Assembly: GCA_022823665.1 (NCBI GenBank)
Contig: JAJEHN010000012.1
Location: 142,425 to 206,424 of the forward strand
Direction: 5' to 3'
From: Thermoanaerobaculia bacterium
GTDB taxonomy: Bacteria; Acidobacteriota; Thermoanaerobaculia; Multivoradales; Multivoraceae
DNA length: 64,000 nt
The position numbers and the translations under genes were made by a program. Within the stretch, counting starts at the first letter, position 1. Each line of letters starts with the position of its first letter. Shown piece by piece: positions 23,927 to 32,113 of this stretch. Below the pieces are notes generated by a model. The model searched no databases and had not been told where the DNA came from. It saw only the letters and a program-made list of their open reading frames with translations.

Positions 23927-25074
23927 AGTACCCACCGCGCGAAGTGCAGCCGCTCCTCCTTCGGCACCAATCCCAGCCAGCGCGCGAACTTCCGTCGGTC
24001 CGCGAACCGCGACACCTCCGCCAGACGGACTTCCACCGGCAGGAACCTCCGCGCCGCCCCTGCCTCCTGGTCCGCCCCGGCTGCCTCGGCCGCGAAGCGC
24101 AGCAGCAGCCTTCGCTCCAGCCGCTCGAACTCCGCCGCGAGCTGGTGCTCGACACGAAGCGCCGCTCCACAGGACGCGCTCGCCGCGCGCCGCAACGGCT
24201 CGTACCGCGGCTCGACGTAGAGGTCGAAGCTGCTGGCTGAGAGCCCCTGCAGACGGCTGACCTCGCCCGCCGACGGCGCCATCTTGACTCCCGGCGTCAG
24301 CGCCTTCCATTGCTCATAGCTGACCGGCCGCGGCCCACCGTAGTCCGGATCGGGCGTGGGTTCGTGGAGGGCCATCGCGATCACGATCCAGCCATGCGCG
24401 GACAGCCCCGCCTCCAGGTCGCCGGCGGCTCGTGCGCCGGCATCGTCCAGGGCGGGAAACCCGTCGCTCAGCCAGAACAGGAAGCACGGCGGATCGCCGC
24501 AGCGCGGCGTCGTCTCGGCCAGAAGGCGGGCCGCCGATTCACGCACCACGTCGACGTAGGTCGGCAGGTCCACCGGACGGTTCCCGGACTCGAACCAGGC
24601 GTCGCGACCCAGGTGCTCGCCGGCGATCTGCTCAAGCGCCGCCTCGACGGCTCGTGGCGCCGTCGTCGCCGTGAGCCGCTGTTCCGAACCGCTGACCGCA
24701 CCGTCGTGCAGGACGATCTCGACCGGACCCAACGCCACCAACTGCCTCGCATGCCGCGCCAGCGCCTCCGTACCCAGGCGAACCGTCTCCGGCTTCGCCA
24801 GCACCGCGTCGACGTAGACGAGGACAGGCCGCGGATTCGCCTTCGGGTCCAGCGCCGACACACCGGTCACGCGTCGCCGCTCGCCGGCGACCTCCACGAC
24901 GAAGTCGCCAGACTCGAAGTCGGACGGCTTCACGTTCCGCAGCCGCGGCAGTTCGATGACGACCGACGACTCCGTCACCTCGACCGCGTCGGTGAACGTC
25001 CGGTCCGGCGGCGGCTGGGCAGACAGACCGGTTGCCACGGCGACGAACAGCAAGACTGCGGCGGTTCTGGGCAT
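23899..25074 (-). CDS. secreted VWA-like protein (acidobacterial VWFA-related type)
   Basis: 391 aa from the ATG at 25074. A signal peptide (AAVLLFVAVATGLSAQ) is followed by a VWFA-related fold starting at FTDAVEVTESSVVIELPRL, as in a secreted family abundant in Acidobacteriota. The expected metal-adhesion motif DxSxS reads DAVLA, so metal-dependent ligand binding is doubtful. Later segments (CFLFWLSDGFPALDDAG, GWIVIAMALHEP) fit VWA strands. The C-terminus is encoded by repeat copy B. Function unknown. Confidence 0.7.
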   Translation of the reverse strand: MPRTAAVLLFVAVATGLSAQPPPDRTFTDAVEVTESSVVIELPRLRNVKPSDFESGDFVVEVAGERRRVTGVSALDPKANPRPVLVYVDAVLAKPETVRLGTEALARHARQLVALGPVEIVLHDGAVSGSEQRLTATTAPRAVEAALEQIAGEHLGRDAWFESGNRPVDLPTYVDVVRESAARLLAETTPRCGDPPCFLFWLSDGFPALDDAGARAAGDLEAGLSAHGWIVIAMALHEPTPDPDYGGPRPVSYEQWKALTPGVKMAPSAGEVSRLQGLSASSFDLYVEPRYEPLRRAASASCGAALRVEHQLAAEFERLERRLLLRFAAEAAGADQEAGAARRFLPVEVRLAEVSRFADRRKFARWLGLVPKEERLHFARWVLARRFAASR

Positions 25075-25086
25075 GGACCCTGAGGC

Positions 25087-25092
25087 TATAGT
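25087..25092 (+). promoter_or_regulatory. -10-like TATAGT for the D-threonine-aldolase-like gene
   Basis: TATAGT ends 11 bases before the ATG at 25104, with no Shine-Dalgarno between; the mRNA is probably leaderless or nearly so. It lies in a 29-base gap between divergent starts. Confidence 0.4.
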
Positions 25093-25103
25093 CGCAGCTT
25101 CGA

Positions 25104-26342
25104 ATGGCGCACCACACCACGCGACGCGCGTTCCTGGGCGCGGTCGGAGCGGCCGGCGGCGCAACCGTCGCCTGCAGTTCCGGTGTAACCGTCCGTACCG
25201 CGGAGCCCGCGTTGAGCCACGAACCGATTCCCCTCGACACGCCACTCTCCGCGGAGGATGTGCCGACGCCGGCACTGCTGATCGACGTCGCCCGGATGGA
25301 GCTGAACCTGGCGAAGATGGCGGCCCACGCCGAGGAACACGGCATCTCGCTGCGCCCCCACACGAAGACCCACAAGTGCCCGCTCCTGGCGAAGCGCCAG
25401 ATGGAACTCGGCGCGGTCGGCGTCTGCTGCGCCAAGGTCAGCGAGGCGGAGGTCATGGTCGAGGCAGGCATCGGCGAGGTTCTGATCACGTCGCCGGTCG
25501 TCACCGTCGACAAGATCGGGCGGGTCGTCGCTCTCTCGAAGCAAAGCCCGGAGGTCACCCTGGTGGTCGATCACCGGGCCGCGGCCGAACGGCTGCACGA
25601 GGCGGCCGTGGCCGAGGGCGTCACCCAGCGGGTACTGGTCGATCTCGACGTCGGCACCCGACGCACGGGCATCGCCACCGGCGAACCGGCGCTCGAACTG
25701 GCGCGGACGATCGACCGTCTGCCCAATCTCGACCTGCGGGGCCTCCAGGCGTACGCCGGACACCTCATGCACGTCCACGGCCACGCCGAACGCCAAGCCC
25801 GGTCGCTCGAGGCGCTCGACGCCGCGGTCGAGACGCGGCGGCTGATCGAGGCGGACGGCATCGCGGTCAGCGTGTTGAGCGGCGGCGGCACGGGCACGTG
25901 GGACATCGACTCGGAGGTCGACGGGATGACCGACCTGCAGGTCGGCTCCTACCTGTTCATGGACGAGCAGTACCTGCGGATCGGCGGCCGCGACGGCGAG
26001 ATCTTCGACGACTTCGAGACCTCGCTCTTCGTCCAGGTAACGGCGATCAGCCAGCCGGTGCCGGAGCTGATCACGACCGACGGCGGCTACAAGGCGTTCG
26101 CGTCGGACGCCGACCGACCCCAACTCGCCGACATCGGCGGCGTCGTCTACGGCTGGGGCGGCGACGAGCACGGCATCCTTCGCCTTGCCGATGCAACCAG
26201 ACCGGTCCGACTGGGCGACCGGATTCGCTGCATCACTCCGCACTGCGACCCGACGGTCAACCTCTACGACGTCTACTACCCGGTGCGGGACGGCCGGGTG
26301 GAGGAACTGTGGCCGATCAGCGCTCGGGGCAAGTCACAGTAG
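25104..26342 (+). CDS. exported DSD1-family PLP enzyme (D-threonine aldolase/D-serine dehydratase-like)
   Basis: 412 aa. A twin-arginine leader (TTRRAFLGAVGAAGG) ends in ATVAC, which also fits a lipobox. The alanine-racemase-type barrel carries the PLP lysine in RPHTKTHKCP, and a C-terminal domain has PHCDPTVN; the His-x-Asp pair is the metal site of D-threonine aldolases. Expected reaction: cleavage of D-3-hydroxy-amino acids, or D-serine deamination. Periplasmic location is unusual for this class and could serve in cell-wall-derived D-amino-acid turnover. It overlaps the next gene. Confidence 0.8.
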   Translation: MAHHTTRRAFLGAVGAAGGATVACSSGVTVRTAEPALSHEPIPLDTPLSAEDVPTPALLIDVARMELNLAKMAAHAEEHGISLRPHTKTHKCPLLAKRQMELGAVGVCCAKVSEAEVMVEAGIGEVLITSPVVTVDKIGRVVALSKQSPEVTLVVDHRAAAERLHEAAVAEGVTQRVLVDLDVGTRRTGIATGEPALELARTIDRLPNLDLRGLQAYAGHLMHVHGHAERQARSLEALDAAVETRRLIEADGIAVSVLSGGGTGTWDIDSEVDGMTDLQVGSYLFMDEQYLRIGGRDGEIFDDFETSLFVQVTAISQPVPELITTDGGYKAFASDADRPQLADIGGVVYGWGGDEHGILRLADATRPVRLGDRIRCITPHCDPTVNLYDVYYPVRDGRVEELWPISARGKSQ

Positions 26343-26872
26343 TCGCGCGGCGTCCCATCGTCGGCGTGATGGGTTCGGGCGCCGAAAGCCACGAGGATCT
26401 GGCCGAGCCCCTGGGCCGCGCGATCGCCGAGAACGGCTGGCACCTGCTGACCGGCGGAGGCCGCGGCACGATGACGGCCGCAAGCCGCGCCTTCGCCGAG
26501 ACCGATGACCGGGAGGGACTGTGCCTGGGAGTCGTTCCAAGCCAGCAGGACGGCGACGGCTCGCCCGACGGCTACCCGAACCCGTGGGTCGAGGTCACCA
26601 TTCGCACCCATCTGCCGCTGTCCGGCGCGGCCGGCACCGGCCCCTTCTCGCGCAACCACATCAACGTTCTCTCCGCCGACGCCGTCGTTGCACTGCCGGG
26701 AAGCGCCGGCACCTGGAGCGAGATCGAGCTGGCCCTGCGCTACGGCCGGCCGCTGGCGGTTTTCGACCGGCCGCCGGGCGACAGCGACCAGTCGACCAGG
26801 TCCGCCGCTGCCGGCGCTCTCGTCGTCACGGACCTGGGAGAGCTGCTCGACTGGTTGCGCCGGACGCTCTGA
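26309..26872 (+). CDS. LOG-like/SLOG Rossmann-fold protein (TIGR00725 type)
   Basis: 187 aa from the GTG at 26309, 34 bases inside the upstream gene; a GTG at 26366 would truncate the first strand. The LOG hallmarks are GGGRGTMTAASRAFAE and PGSAGTWSEIELALRYGRP, where cytokinin-activating LOG proteins have PGGxGTxxE. Members bind or hydrolyse nucleotide-like ligands. Here the second Gly is Ser, as in the TIGR00725 subgroup whose function is not established. Confidence 0.7.
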   Translation: MADQRSGQVTVVARRPIVGVMGSGAESHEDLAEPLGRAIAENGWHLLTGGGRGTMTAASRAFAETDDREGLCLGVVPSQQDGDGSPDGYPNPWVEVTIRTHLPLSGAAGTGPFSRNHINVLSADAVVALPGSAGTWSEIELALRYGRPLAVFDRPPGDSDQSTRSAAAGALVVTDLGELLDWLRRTL

Positions 26873-26903
26873 CTCCTCCCCGGCGTCGACGGCGCGCAAC
26901 GGG

Positions 26904-26909
26904 TACGAT
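26904..26909 (+). promoter_or_regulatory. -10-like TACGAT for tesB
   Basis: TACGAT is followed by CCCGCTCCG and the ATG at 26919, a nine-base gap without a ribosome-binding site. The discriminator resembles the GCGCTCC element at rpsN, rpsD and 27838. Confidence 0.4.
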
Positions 26910-26918
26910 CCCGCTCCG

Positions 26919-27797
26919 ATGAACGGCGCCGTCCAGGAGATGGTCGACCTGCTGCAGATGGAGCAGATCGAGGAGAACCTGTTCCGGGCGCAGAACGGGC
27001 CGGGCAACCACGTCTTCGGCGGCCAGGTGCTGGGCCAGGCCATCGTCGCCGCCTCGAAGACGGTCGACAACCGCCATCTGCACTCGATCCACGCCTACTT
27101 CCTGCGCCGCGGCGACCCGAAGCGGCCGATCCTCTTCGACGTCGACCGCATCCGCGACGGCAGGAGCTTCACCACGCGCCGCGTCGTCGGCATCCAGCAC
27201 GGCCGGGCCATCTTCAACATGTCCTCGTCCTTCCAGGTCGAGGAGGCCGGTCTGGAGCACCAGTCCGAGATGCCGGACGTGCCACCGCCCGACGAGCTGC
27301 CCTCCGACGGCGACATCTACCGGAAGATGGCGAAGGACGACCCCTCGTACGAGCGTTTCGCGCACCGCTTCGAGGTGATCGACAGCCGCCAGGTCGAGGG
27401 CATCCAGATGCTCCCGCGCGGCGACCGCCCGGCCACCGAGCCGCGCAAGAACACCTGGCTGCGCTGCCGCGAATCCCTGCCGGAGGACCGCATCGTCCAC
27501 CTCTCCTTCCTCGCCTACATGTCCGATCTGGACTTCATGGCCGTCTCGATGCAGCCGCACGGCCCATCGATGAAGGGCTACCGCATCCAGGGCGCCAGCC
27601 TGGACCACGCGCTCTGGTTCCACCGCCCCTTCCGCGCCGACGAGTGGCTCCTCTTCAGCAAGGAGAGCCCGACTGCCGCCCGTGCCCGCGGCTTCGTGCG
27701 CGGGCACGTCTTCAACCAGGACGGCGAGCTGGTCGCCTCGGCGAGCCAGGAGTGCCTGATCCGGCTGCGGGAGCGGGAGCACAGCGTCGCGGGGTGA
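26919..27797 (+). CDS. tesB: acyl-CoA thioesterase II
   Basis: 292 aa, the normal TesB length, with two tandem hot-dog folds. The N-terminal FGGQVLGQAIVAASKTV and HSIHAYFLRRGDP motifs and the C-terminal ASLDHALWFHRPFRADEWLL (catalytic Asp region) are all conserved. It hydrolyses acyl-CoAs to free acid and CoA in the cytoplasm. It stands between a LOG-like gene and a GlcD-type oxidase, each with its own likely promoter. Confidence 0.92.
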   Translation: MNGAVQEMVDLLQMEQIEENLFRAQNGPGNHVFGGQVLGQAIVAASKTVDNRHLHSIHAYFLRRGDPKRPILFDVDRIRDGRSFTTRRVVGIQHGRAIFNMSSSFQVEEAGLEHQSEMPDVPPPDELPSDGDIYRKMAKDDPSYERFAHRFEVIDSRQVEGIQMLPRGDRPATEPRKNTWLRCRESLPEDRIVHLSFLAYMSDLDFMAVSMQPHGPSMKGYRIQGASLDHALWFHRPFRADEWLLFSKESPTAARARGFVRGHVFNQDGELVASASQECLIRLREREHSVAG

Positions 27798-27814
27798 GGG
27801 TCGCACCCGACCGG

Positions 27815-27852
27815 CTGGCGCGTCGTGGCCGGCTCGCTATGATCCGCGCTCC
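27815..27852 (+). promoter_or_regulatory. promoter of the GlcD-like oxidase gene
   Basis: CTGGCG, a 17-base spacer, TATGAT, then CCGCGCTCC. The nine-base element after the -10 is identical to that of the rpsD promoter. The start codon lies 29 bases beyond the -10. Confidence 0.5.
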
Positions 27853-27872
27853 ACGCCCTCCCCTGGACTGCC

Positions 27873-29333
27873 ATGACGGATCACACTCGTCGCTCCAGCG
27901 ACACCCTTCTCGCCGAACTTCGCGACGCTCTGGGGGATGACGGCGTCCTCGTCGGCGACGAGGTGACGGCGAGGGCCGGCGACGGTTCGGGCACCGTTCC
28001 ATGCGCGGCCCGCGCGGTGCTTCGGCCACGCACCACGCAGCAGCTCTCGGCGGCGCTCGCGGCCTGCCACGGCGCCAACCAGCCGGTGGTGCCGCAGGGC
28101 GGACTGACCGGCCTCGTCGGCGGTGGCGTCGCCGGCGATCTCGAAGTCGCCGTCACGCTCGAGCGAATGACCGACATCGAGGAGATCGATCCGGTGGGCC
28201 GGACGATGACGGTTCAGGCCGGCGCCGCGCTGCAGAGCATCCAGGAGGCGGCCGAAGCCGAGGGACTGCTCTTCCCGCTCGACCTCGGCGCCCGCGGCTC
28301 CTGCACGATCGGCGGCAACGTGGCAACCAATGCCGGCGGCAACCGGACGATCCGCTACGGCATGACCCGCGATTCGGTGCTCGGCCTGGAGGCCGTGCTC
28401 GCCGACGGCACGGTGCTCTCGAGCCTGAACAAGATGGTCAAGAACAACGCCGGCTACGACCTGAAGCACCTGTTCGTGGGCTCCGAGGGCACCCTCGGCA
28501 TCGTCACCCGGGTCGTGCTGCGGCTGGAGCGGCGTCCCCGGAGCCACAACTGCGCGCTGCTGGCGGTGCCCGGCTTCACGGAGGTGACCTCGCTGTTGCG
28601 CAAGCTGGAGGAGGAGCTGGGCGGCTCGATGAGCGCGTTCGAGGTCATGTGGCGTGAGTTCTACGAGCTGGTCACCGGCCCGCAGGCAAGGACGGCGCCC
28701 CCGGTTCCGCACGGCGACCCCTACTACGTGCTGGTCGAGGCGTTCGGCGCCCGCCAGGAGGAGGACGCCGCGCAGTTCGAGGAGGCGCTCGGCGACTGCA
28801 TGGAGGACGGCCTGATCGGCGACGCCGTGCTCGGCAAGTCGAAGGCCGAGCGGGACGAGATCTGGGCGCTGCGCGACGACGTCGAGCAGCTCAACCACCT
28901 GGCGCCCATCTTCACGTTCGACGTCAGCCTCCGGATCGCCGACATGGAGGGTTACGTGGGCGAGATCAAGGCCGCTCTGAGCGAGCGCTGGCCCGGAAGC
29001 GACTGCGTCGTCTTCGGCCACCTCGGCGACGGCAACCTGCACGTGGTCGTCGGCGTCGGGGACGGCTCGCCGGAGGCTCGGAGCGCGGTCGAGGACATCG
29101 TCTACGGCCGCCTCGAACCGATCGCCGGCTCGGTGTCGGCGGAGCACGGCATCGGCTTCGAGAAGCGGGCCCACCTGGGACGCAGCCGCACCCCGGAGGA
29201 GATCGCCCTGATGAAGACGCTCAAGCGGACCCTCGACCCGCGGGGCATCCTCAACCCCGGGCGGGTGTTCGAGGCGGAGGGCGCTCCGCCGACCGGCTCG
29301 CACGCGGATGCCAGCGTGCGGCTGCCCGCCTAG
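27873..29333 (+). CDS. FAD-linked oxidase, GlcD/D-lactate dehydrogenase type
   Basis: 486 aa. FAD-binding type 4 (PCMH) motifs are VPQGGLTGLVGGGVAGD, NVATNAGGNRTIRYGMTRD and LFVGSEGTLGIVTRVVL. The C-terminal FAD-oxidase domain has VFGHLGDGNLHVVVGV and SAEHGIGFEKR. Members oxidise D-lactate, glycolate or D-2-hydroxyglutarate. No partner GlcE/GlcF gene is adjacent. Cytoplasmic or peripheral on the membrane. Confidence 0.88.
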   Translation: MTDHTRRSSDTLLAELRDALGDDGVLVGDEVTARAGDGSGTVPCAARAVLRPRTTQQLSAALAACHGANQPVVPQGGLTGLVGGGVAGDLEVAVTLERMTDIEEIDPVGRTMTVQAGAALQSIQEAAEAEGLLFPLDLGARGSCTIGGNVATNAGGNRTIRYGMTRDSVLGLEAVLADGTVLSSLNKMVKNNAGYDLKHLFVGSEGTLGIVTRVVLRLERRPRSHNCALLAVPGFTEVTSLLRKLEEELGGSMSAFEVMWREFYELVTGPQARTAPPVPHGDPYYVLVEAFGARQEEDAAQFEEALGDCMEDGLIGDAVLGKSKAERDEIWALRDDVEQLNHLAPIFTFDVSLRIADMEGYVGEIKAALSERWPGSDCVVFGHLGDGNLHVVVGVGDGSPEARSAVEDIVYGRLEPIAGSVSAEHGIGFEKRAHLGRSRTPEEIALMKTLKRTLDPRGILNPGRVFEAEGAPPTGSHADASVRLPA

Positions 29334-29336
29334 GAA

Positions 29337-30362
29337 TCAGGCGTACTCGGGCGCGAGATCGTCGCGCAGGCGTTCAAGCAGCTCCTTCGTCTTGACGATC
29401 CCCTCGTCGGCCGCCATCCGGCCCTCGAACTCGATGCCGACCCAGCCGCGGTAGCCCGCGTCGAGGACGATTCGCATCATCCGCTCGTAGTCGGTCGCGG
29501 TCTCGTCGCCGTTCTCGTCGAAGTCGTAGCTCTTGGCGCTGACGGCGCGGGCGAAGGGCATCAGCTCCGTGACGCCCTGGTACCTGTCGTACCACTCCTC
29601 GGGCTCGTAGGAGATCCGGAAGTTGCCGAAGTCGGGCAGCGAGCCGATGCGGGGATGCTCGACCATGGCGAGCGTGCCGGCCAGCCACTCGCCGTTGCTC
29701 GAGATGCCGCCGTGGTTCTCGACCAGCACGTCGACGTCGTGGCCGTCGGCGTACTCGCACAACTGGCTCAGACCGTCCGCGGCCAGTTTCTGCTGCTCCT
29801 CGAAGGAACCGGCGCTGGCGGCGTTGACCCGCACCGCGTGGCAACCGAGAAACGCCGCCGCCTCGACCCATTTGTGGTGGTTCTCGACCGTACGTAACCG
29901 GTCCGCCGCGTCCGGGGCGCCGATGTCGCCCTCCGCGTCGCACATGATGAGCAGGCTGGTCACGCCTTCGCCGTCGCAGCGCGACTTGAGCTCCGCCAGG
30001 TAGTCCTGGTCGCGGGCGCGGTCGAAGAAGAAGGTGTTCACGTACTCGACGGCCTCGATCCCCAGGCCGCGGGCCCGCGCCGGGAAGTCCAGGTGATCGA
30101 GCTCGCCCTGGTAGAGCGAGCGCGGGTCGGTCTGCAGAACATCACCGAACGAGCCGTCAGCCAGTACGCTCAGCGACGGTCCGAACAGCTCGCGGAAGTA
30201 GGACCACTCCGCCAGGGAGATGCGGTAGAGCGGCTCGGCCTCGGCCGGGGCAGCGGCCTCCTCCTCGGGAGCATCGCCGGGCATGCATCCGGTAGCGGCC
30301 GCGGCGCCCAGCAGGGCGCCGGCTTCGAGGAAACGTCTGCGGTCGATCTTCGGTGTCTTCAT
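29337..30362 (-). CDS. Tat-exported sugar phosphate isomerase/epimerase-like TIM barrel
   Basis: 341 aa. The leader KIDRRRFLEAGALLGAAAA is a twin-arginine signal ending in ATGC, a possible lipobox. The body follows the xylose-isomerase-like TIM-barrel pattern: LVENHGGISSNGEW, a glutamate in GWVGIEFEG and conserved His/Asp residues for metal. Such exported isomerase/epimerase-like proteins are common in Planctomycetota and Acidobacteriota but rarely have a known substrate. The start has no Shine-Dalgarno; TACACT lies nine bases upstream. Confidence 0.78.
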   Translation of the reverse strand: MKTPKIDRRRFLEAGALLGAAAATGCMPGDAPEEEAAAPAEAEPLYRISLAEWSYFRELFGPSLSVLADGSFGDVLQTDPRSLYQGELDHLDFPARARGLGIEAVEYVNTFFFDRARDQDYLAELKSRCDGEGVTSLLIMCDAEGDIGAPDAADRLRTVENHHKWVEAAAFLGCHAVRVNAASAGSFEEQQKLAADGLSQLCEYADGHDVDVLVENHGGISSNGEWLAGTLAMVEHPRIGSLPDFGNFRISYEPEEWYDRYQGVTELMPFARAVSAKSYDFDENGDETATDYERMMRIVLDAGYRGWVGIEFEGRMAADEGIVKTKELLERLRDDLAPEYA

Positions 30363-30371
30363 GATGCCGGG

Positions 30372-30377
30372 AGTGTA
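30372..30377 (-). promoter_or_regulatory. -10-like TACACT (leaderless candidate)
   Basis: TACACTCCCGGCATC runs directly into the ATG at 30362. The TACACTCCC string is shared with the S1/P1 nuclease gene. Confidence 0.4.
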
Positions 30378-30439
30378 GCGCCCGCGAAACCTCGGCGAAC
30401 CGGATCGCGTAGTAGTCAGCAGGAGGAGTACAACTCGAC

Positions 30440-30718
30440 ATGGAAGTCCTGACCATTCTGACTCTCGGAGCGATCGCCCTCGGCCTGCTCGCCGTTTTCG
30501 CCGTCGTGGCCTTCGTCGCGAAGATCGCGTTCAAGCTCGTTCTTCTGCCGTTCAAGATCATCGGCTTCATCGCCGCGACCCTGCTGGCCGCCATCCTGAT
30601 TCCGGTCGCGGTCATCGCGCTGCCGGTCGCGCTCGCCGTCGGCGTCGTGCTGCTGGTCGTCGGCGGCCTGGTGGCGGCGGTTTGCGCCGGGTTCGGCCTG
30701 TTAGGGGCGATCTTCTAG
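30440..30718 (+). CDS. small hydrophobic membrane protein
   Basis: 92 aa, almost wholly hydrophobic, with about three membrane segments (ALGLLAVFAVVAFVAKIA, IIGFIAATLLAAILIPVAVI, AVGVVLLVVGGLVAAVCAGF). A strong AGGAGGAG ribosome-binding site lies about a dozen bases upstream. No family recognised. It is divergent from the sugar-isomerase-like gene, and its stop abuts that of the M24 peptidase gene. Confidence 0.6.
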   Translation: MEVLTILTLGAIALGLLAVFAVVAFVAKIAFKLVLLPFKIIGFIAATLLAAILIPVAVIALPVALAVGVVLLVVGGLVAAVCAGFGLLGAIF

Positions 30719-32113
30719 TCAGCGGACCAGGTGCCACTCCGTCTGGCGGCCCGCCAGGTAGAGGACCTGCTCGCCGTCATAGACAGCGCTCTGTTCGAGC
30801 TTGATCTGGACGTCCTGGCCGCCCCACATCTCCAGTTCGACCTTGACGTTGCCCTCGATTGCGTAGGCAGTGTCCGGGTACAGCGGCCAGTCGCCGCGAA
30901 TCGGCGTCGGCCCCTGGTTGTCCCACATGCCGATCGTCGGCCCGGGAGCGTGGCCGAACACGCCGAGCGGGTGCGTGTACGTGCTGGAGCGCAGGCCTTC
31001 GTCCGTCGCGACCGAGATCGTCGCGGCCAGGATCTCGTTGCCGCTGCGGCCGGTCCTGAACTCGCCGGTCAGGATGTCCTGCCAGCGGTTGCCCGCCGCC
31101 AGCGCTCTCTGAAGTCCGGCCGGCGCCTCGCTCTCGCCGAGGCGTAGCACGTAGCCCATCTCCTGGGTGTCGGTGCAGAGACCGATGTAGCAGATGCCAA
31201 CGTCCGTGTGCAGGACGTCGCCACGCTGGATCACGAACTCGCCGCTGCCGCCGCAGAAGGGCTCGTCGGCGCCGCAGCCGCTGTCTTCGTCCGCCGCGCG
31301 GCGCTGGGCGTTCACCGACGGCAGGAACCAGATGTCGAGGCCCAGGTCCTCGAACCGCTGGGCGATGTACCAGACGACGTCGTCCGTCGTCGTGGCGCCG
31401 GGAGTGATCACCCGTTCCGAGAACGCCTCTGCGATCACGCCGCGGGCCAGGGAGACGATCTGCGGATAGGCCTCCATCTGCAGCGGACTGCGGGTCTCGA
31501 TCCAGCGCACGACGAGCTCCTCGGCGCTGGTCACCCGTTCCTTGAGTCCGGGCGTCAGCACTTCCATCAGTCGTTCGTGGAGCGCCTCCGACAGACCGTC
31601 GGCGACCGGCCAGTGGCGCGAGACGTTGACGCCGATCCGCTTCGGGTCGCGAGCGGCGATCACCTCACCCAGTCCCCGCCACTGCTCCTCCAGGTCGCCG
31701 CCCTCCCAGGCCGACTCGTACAACGCGCCGTACGGGTAGCGATTGACCGTCAGGCGCTCGACGCCCCCTTTGTCCGGCCCGCGGTCGAAGAACACGAGCA
31801 TCGTCGTGCGGCGTGCGGCGAACACCGGCCGCGGCACCAGGCTGAAGAACACCGGGTCCTCGTTGTACTCCCGGTTGATGACCAACCACATGTCGATCCC
31901 GGTTTCCCTCATCAGCCGCGGCAGCAGCGTGTCGAGCCGTTCCTCGAGCATGCGGTTGAAGGGCTCGACCCGGTCCCGGTGCGGGAGCACGTGGCCGGGT
32001 CCGTGGAGCACGCGGCCCTGTTCGAAGTCCGTGCCCTGGGCAGCGACGGGCGCTGCGGCAAGTGTGACCAGACCGAGCGCCGCGATCAGCCGGCGCACGT
32101 GAGATCGCTTCAT
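30719..32113 (-). CDS. secreted M24 metallopeptidase (Xaa-Pro aminopeptidase-like)
   Basis: 464 aa from the ATG at 32113, which overlaps the upstream kinase-like stop (ATGA). The signal peptide ends at APVAAQ. The creatinase/aminopeptidase P pita-bread fold is seen with metal ligands in LHTDVGICY, LCTDTQEMGY, the His of GVFGHAPGPTIG and the Glu of AIEGNVKVELEMW. The final Glu region reads QIKLEQ. It probably releases N-terminal residues next to proline outside the cytoplasm. Confidence 0.85.
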   Translation of the reverse strand: MKRSHVRRLIAALGLVTLAAAPVAAQGTDFEQGRVLHGPGHVLPHRDRVEPFNRMLEERLDTLLPRLMRETGIDMWLVINREYNEDPVFFSLVPRPVFAARRTTMLVFFDRGPDKGGVERLTVNRYPYGALYESAWEGGDLEEQWRGLGEVIAARDPKRIGVNVSRHWPVADGLSEALHERLMEVLTPGLKERVTSAEELVVRWIETRSPLQMEAYPQIVSLARGVIAEAFSERVITPGATTTDDVVWYIAQRFEDLGLDIWFLPSVNAQRRAADEDSGCGADEPFCGGSGEFVIQRGDVLHTDVGICYIGLCTDTQEMGYVLRLGESEAPAGLQRALAAGNRWQDILTGEFRTGRSGNEILAATISVATDEGLRSSTYTHPLGVFGHAPGPTIGMWDNQGPTPIRGDWPLYPDTAYAIEGNVKVELEMWGGQDVQIKLEQSAVYDGEQVLYLAGRQTEWHLVR

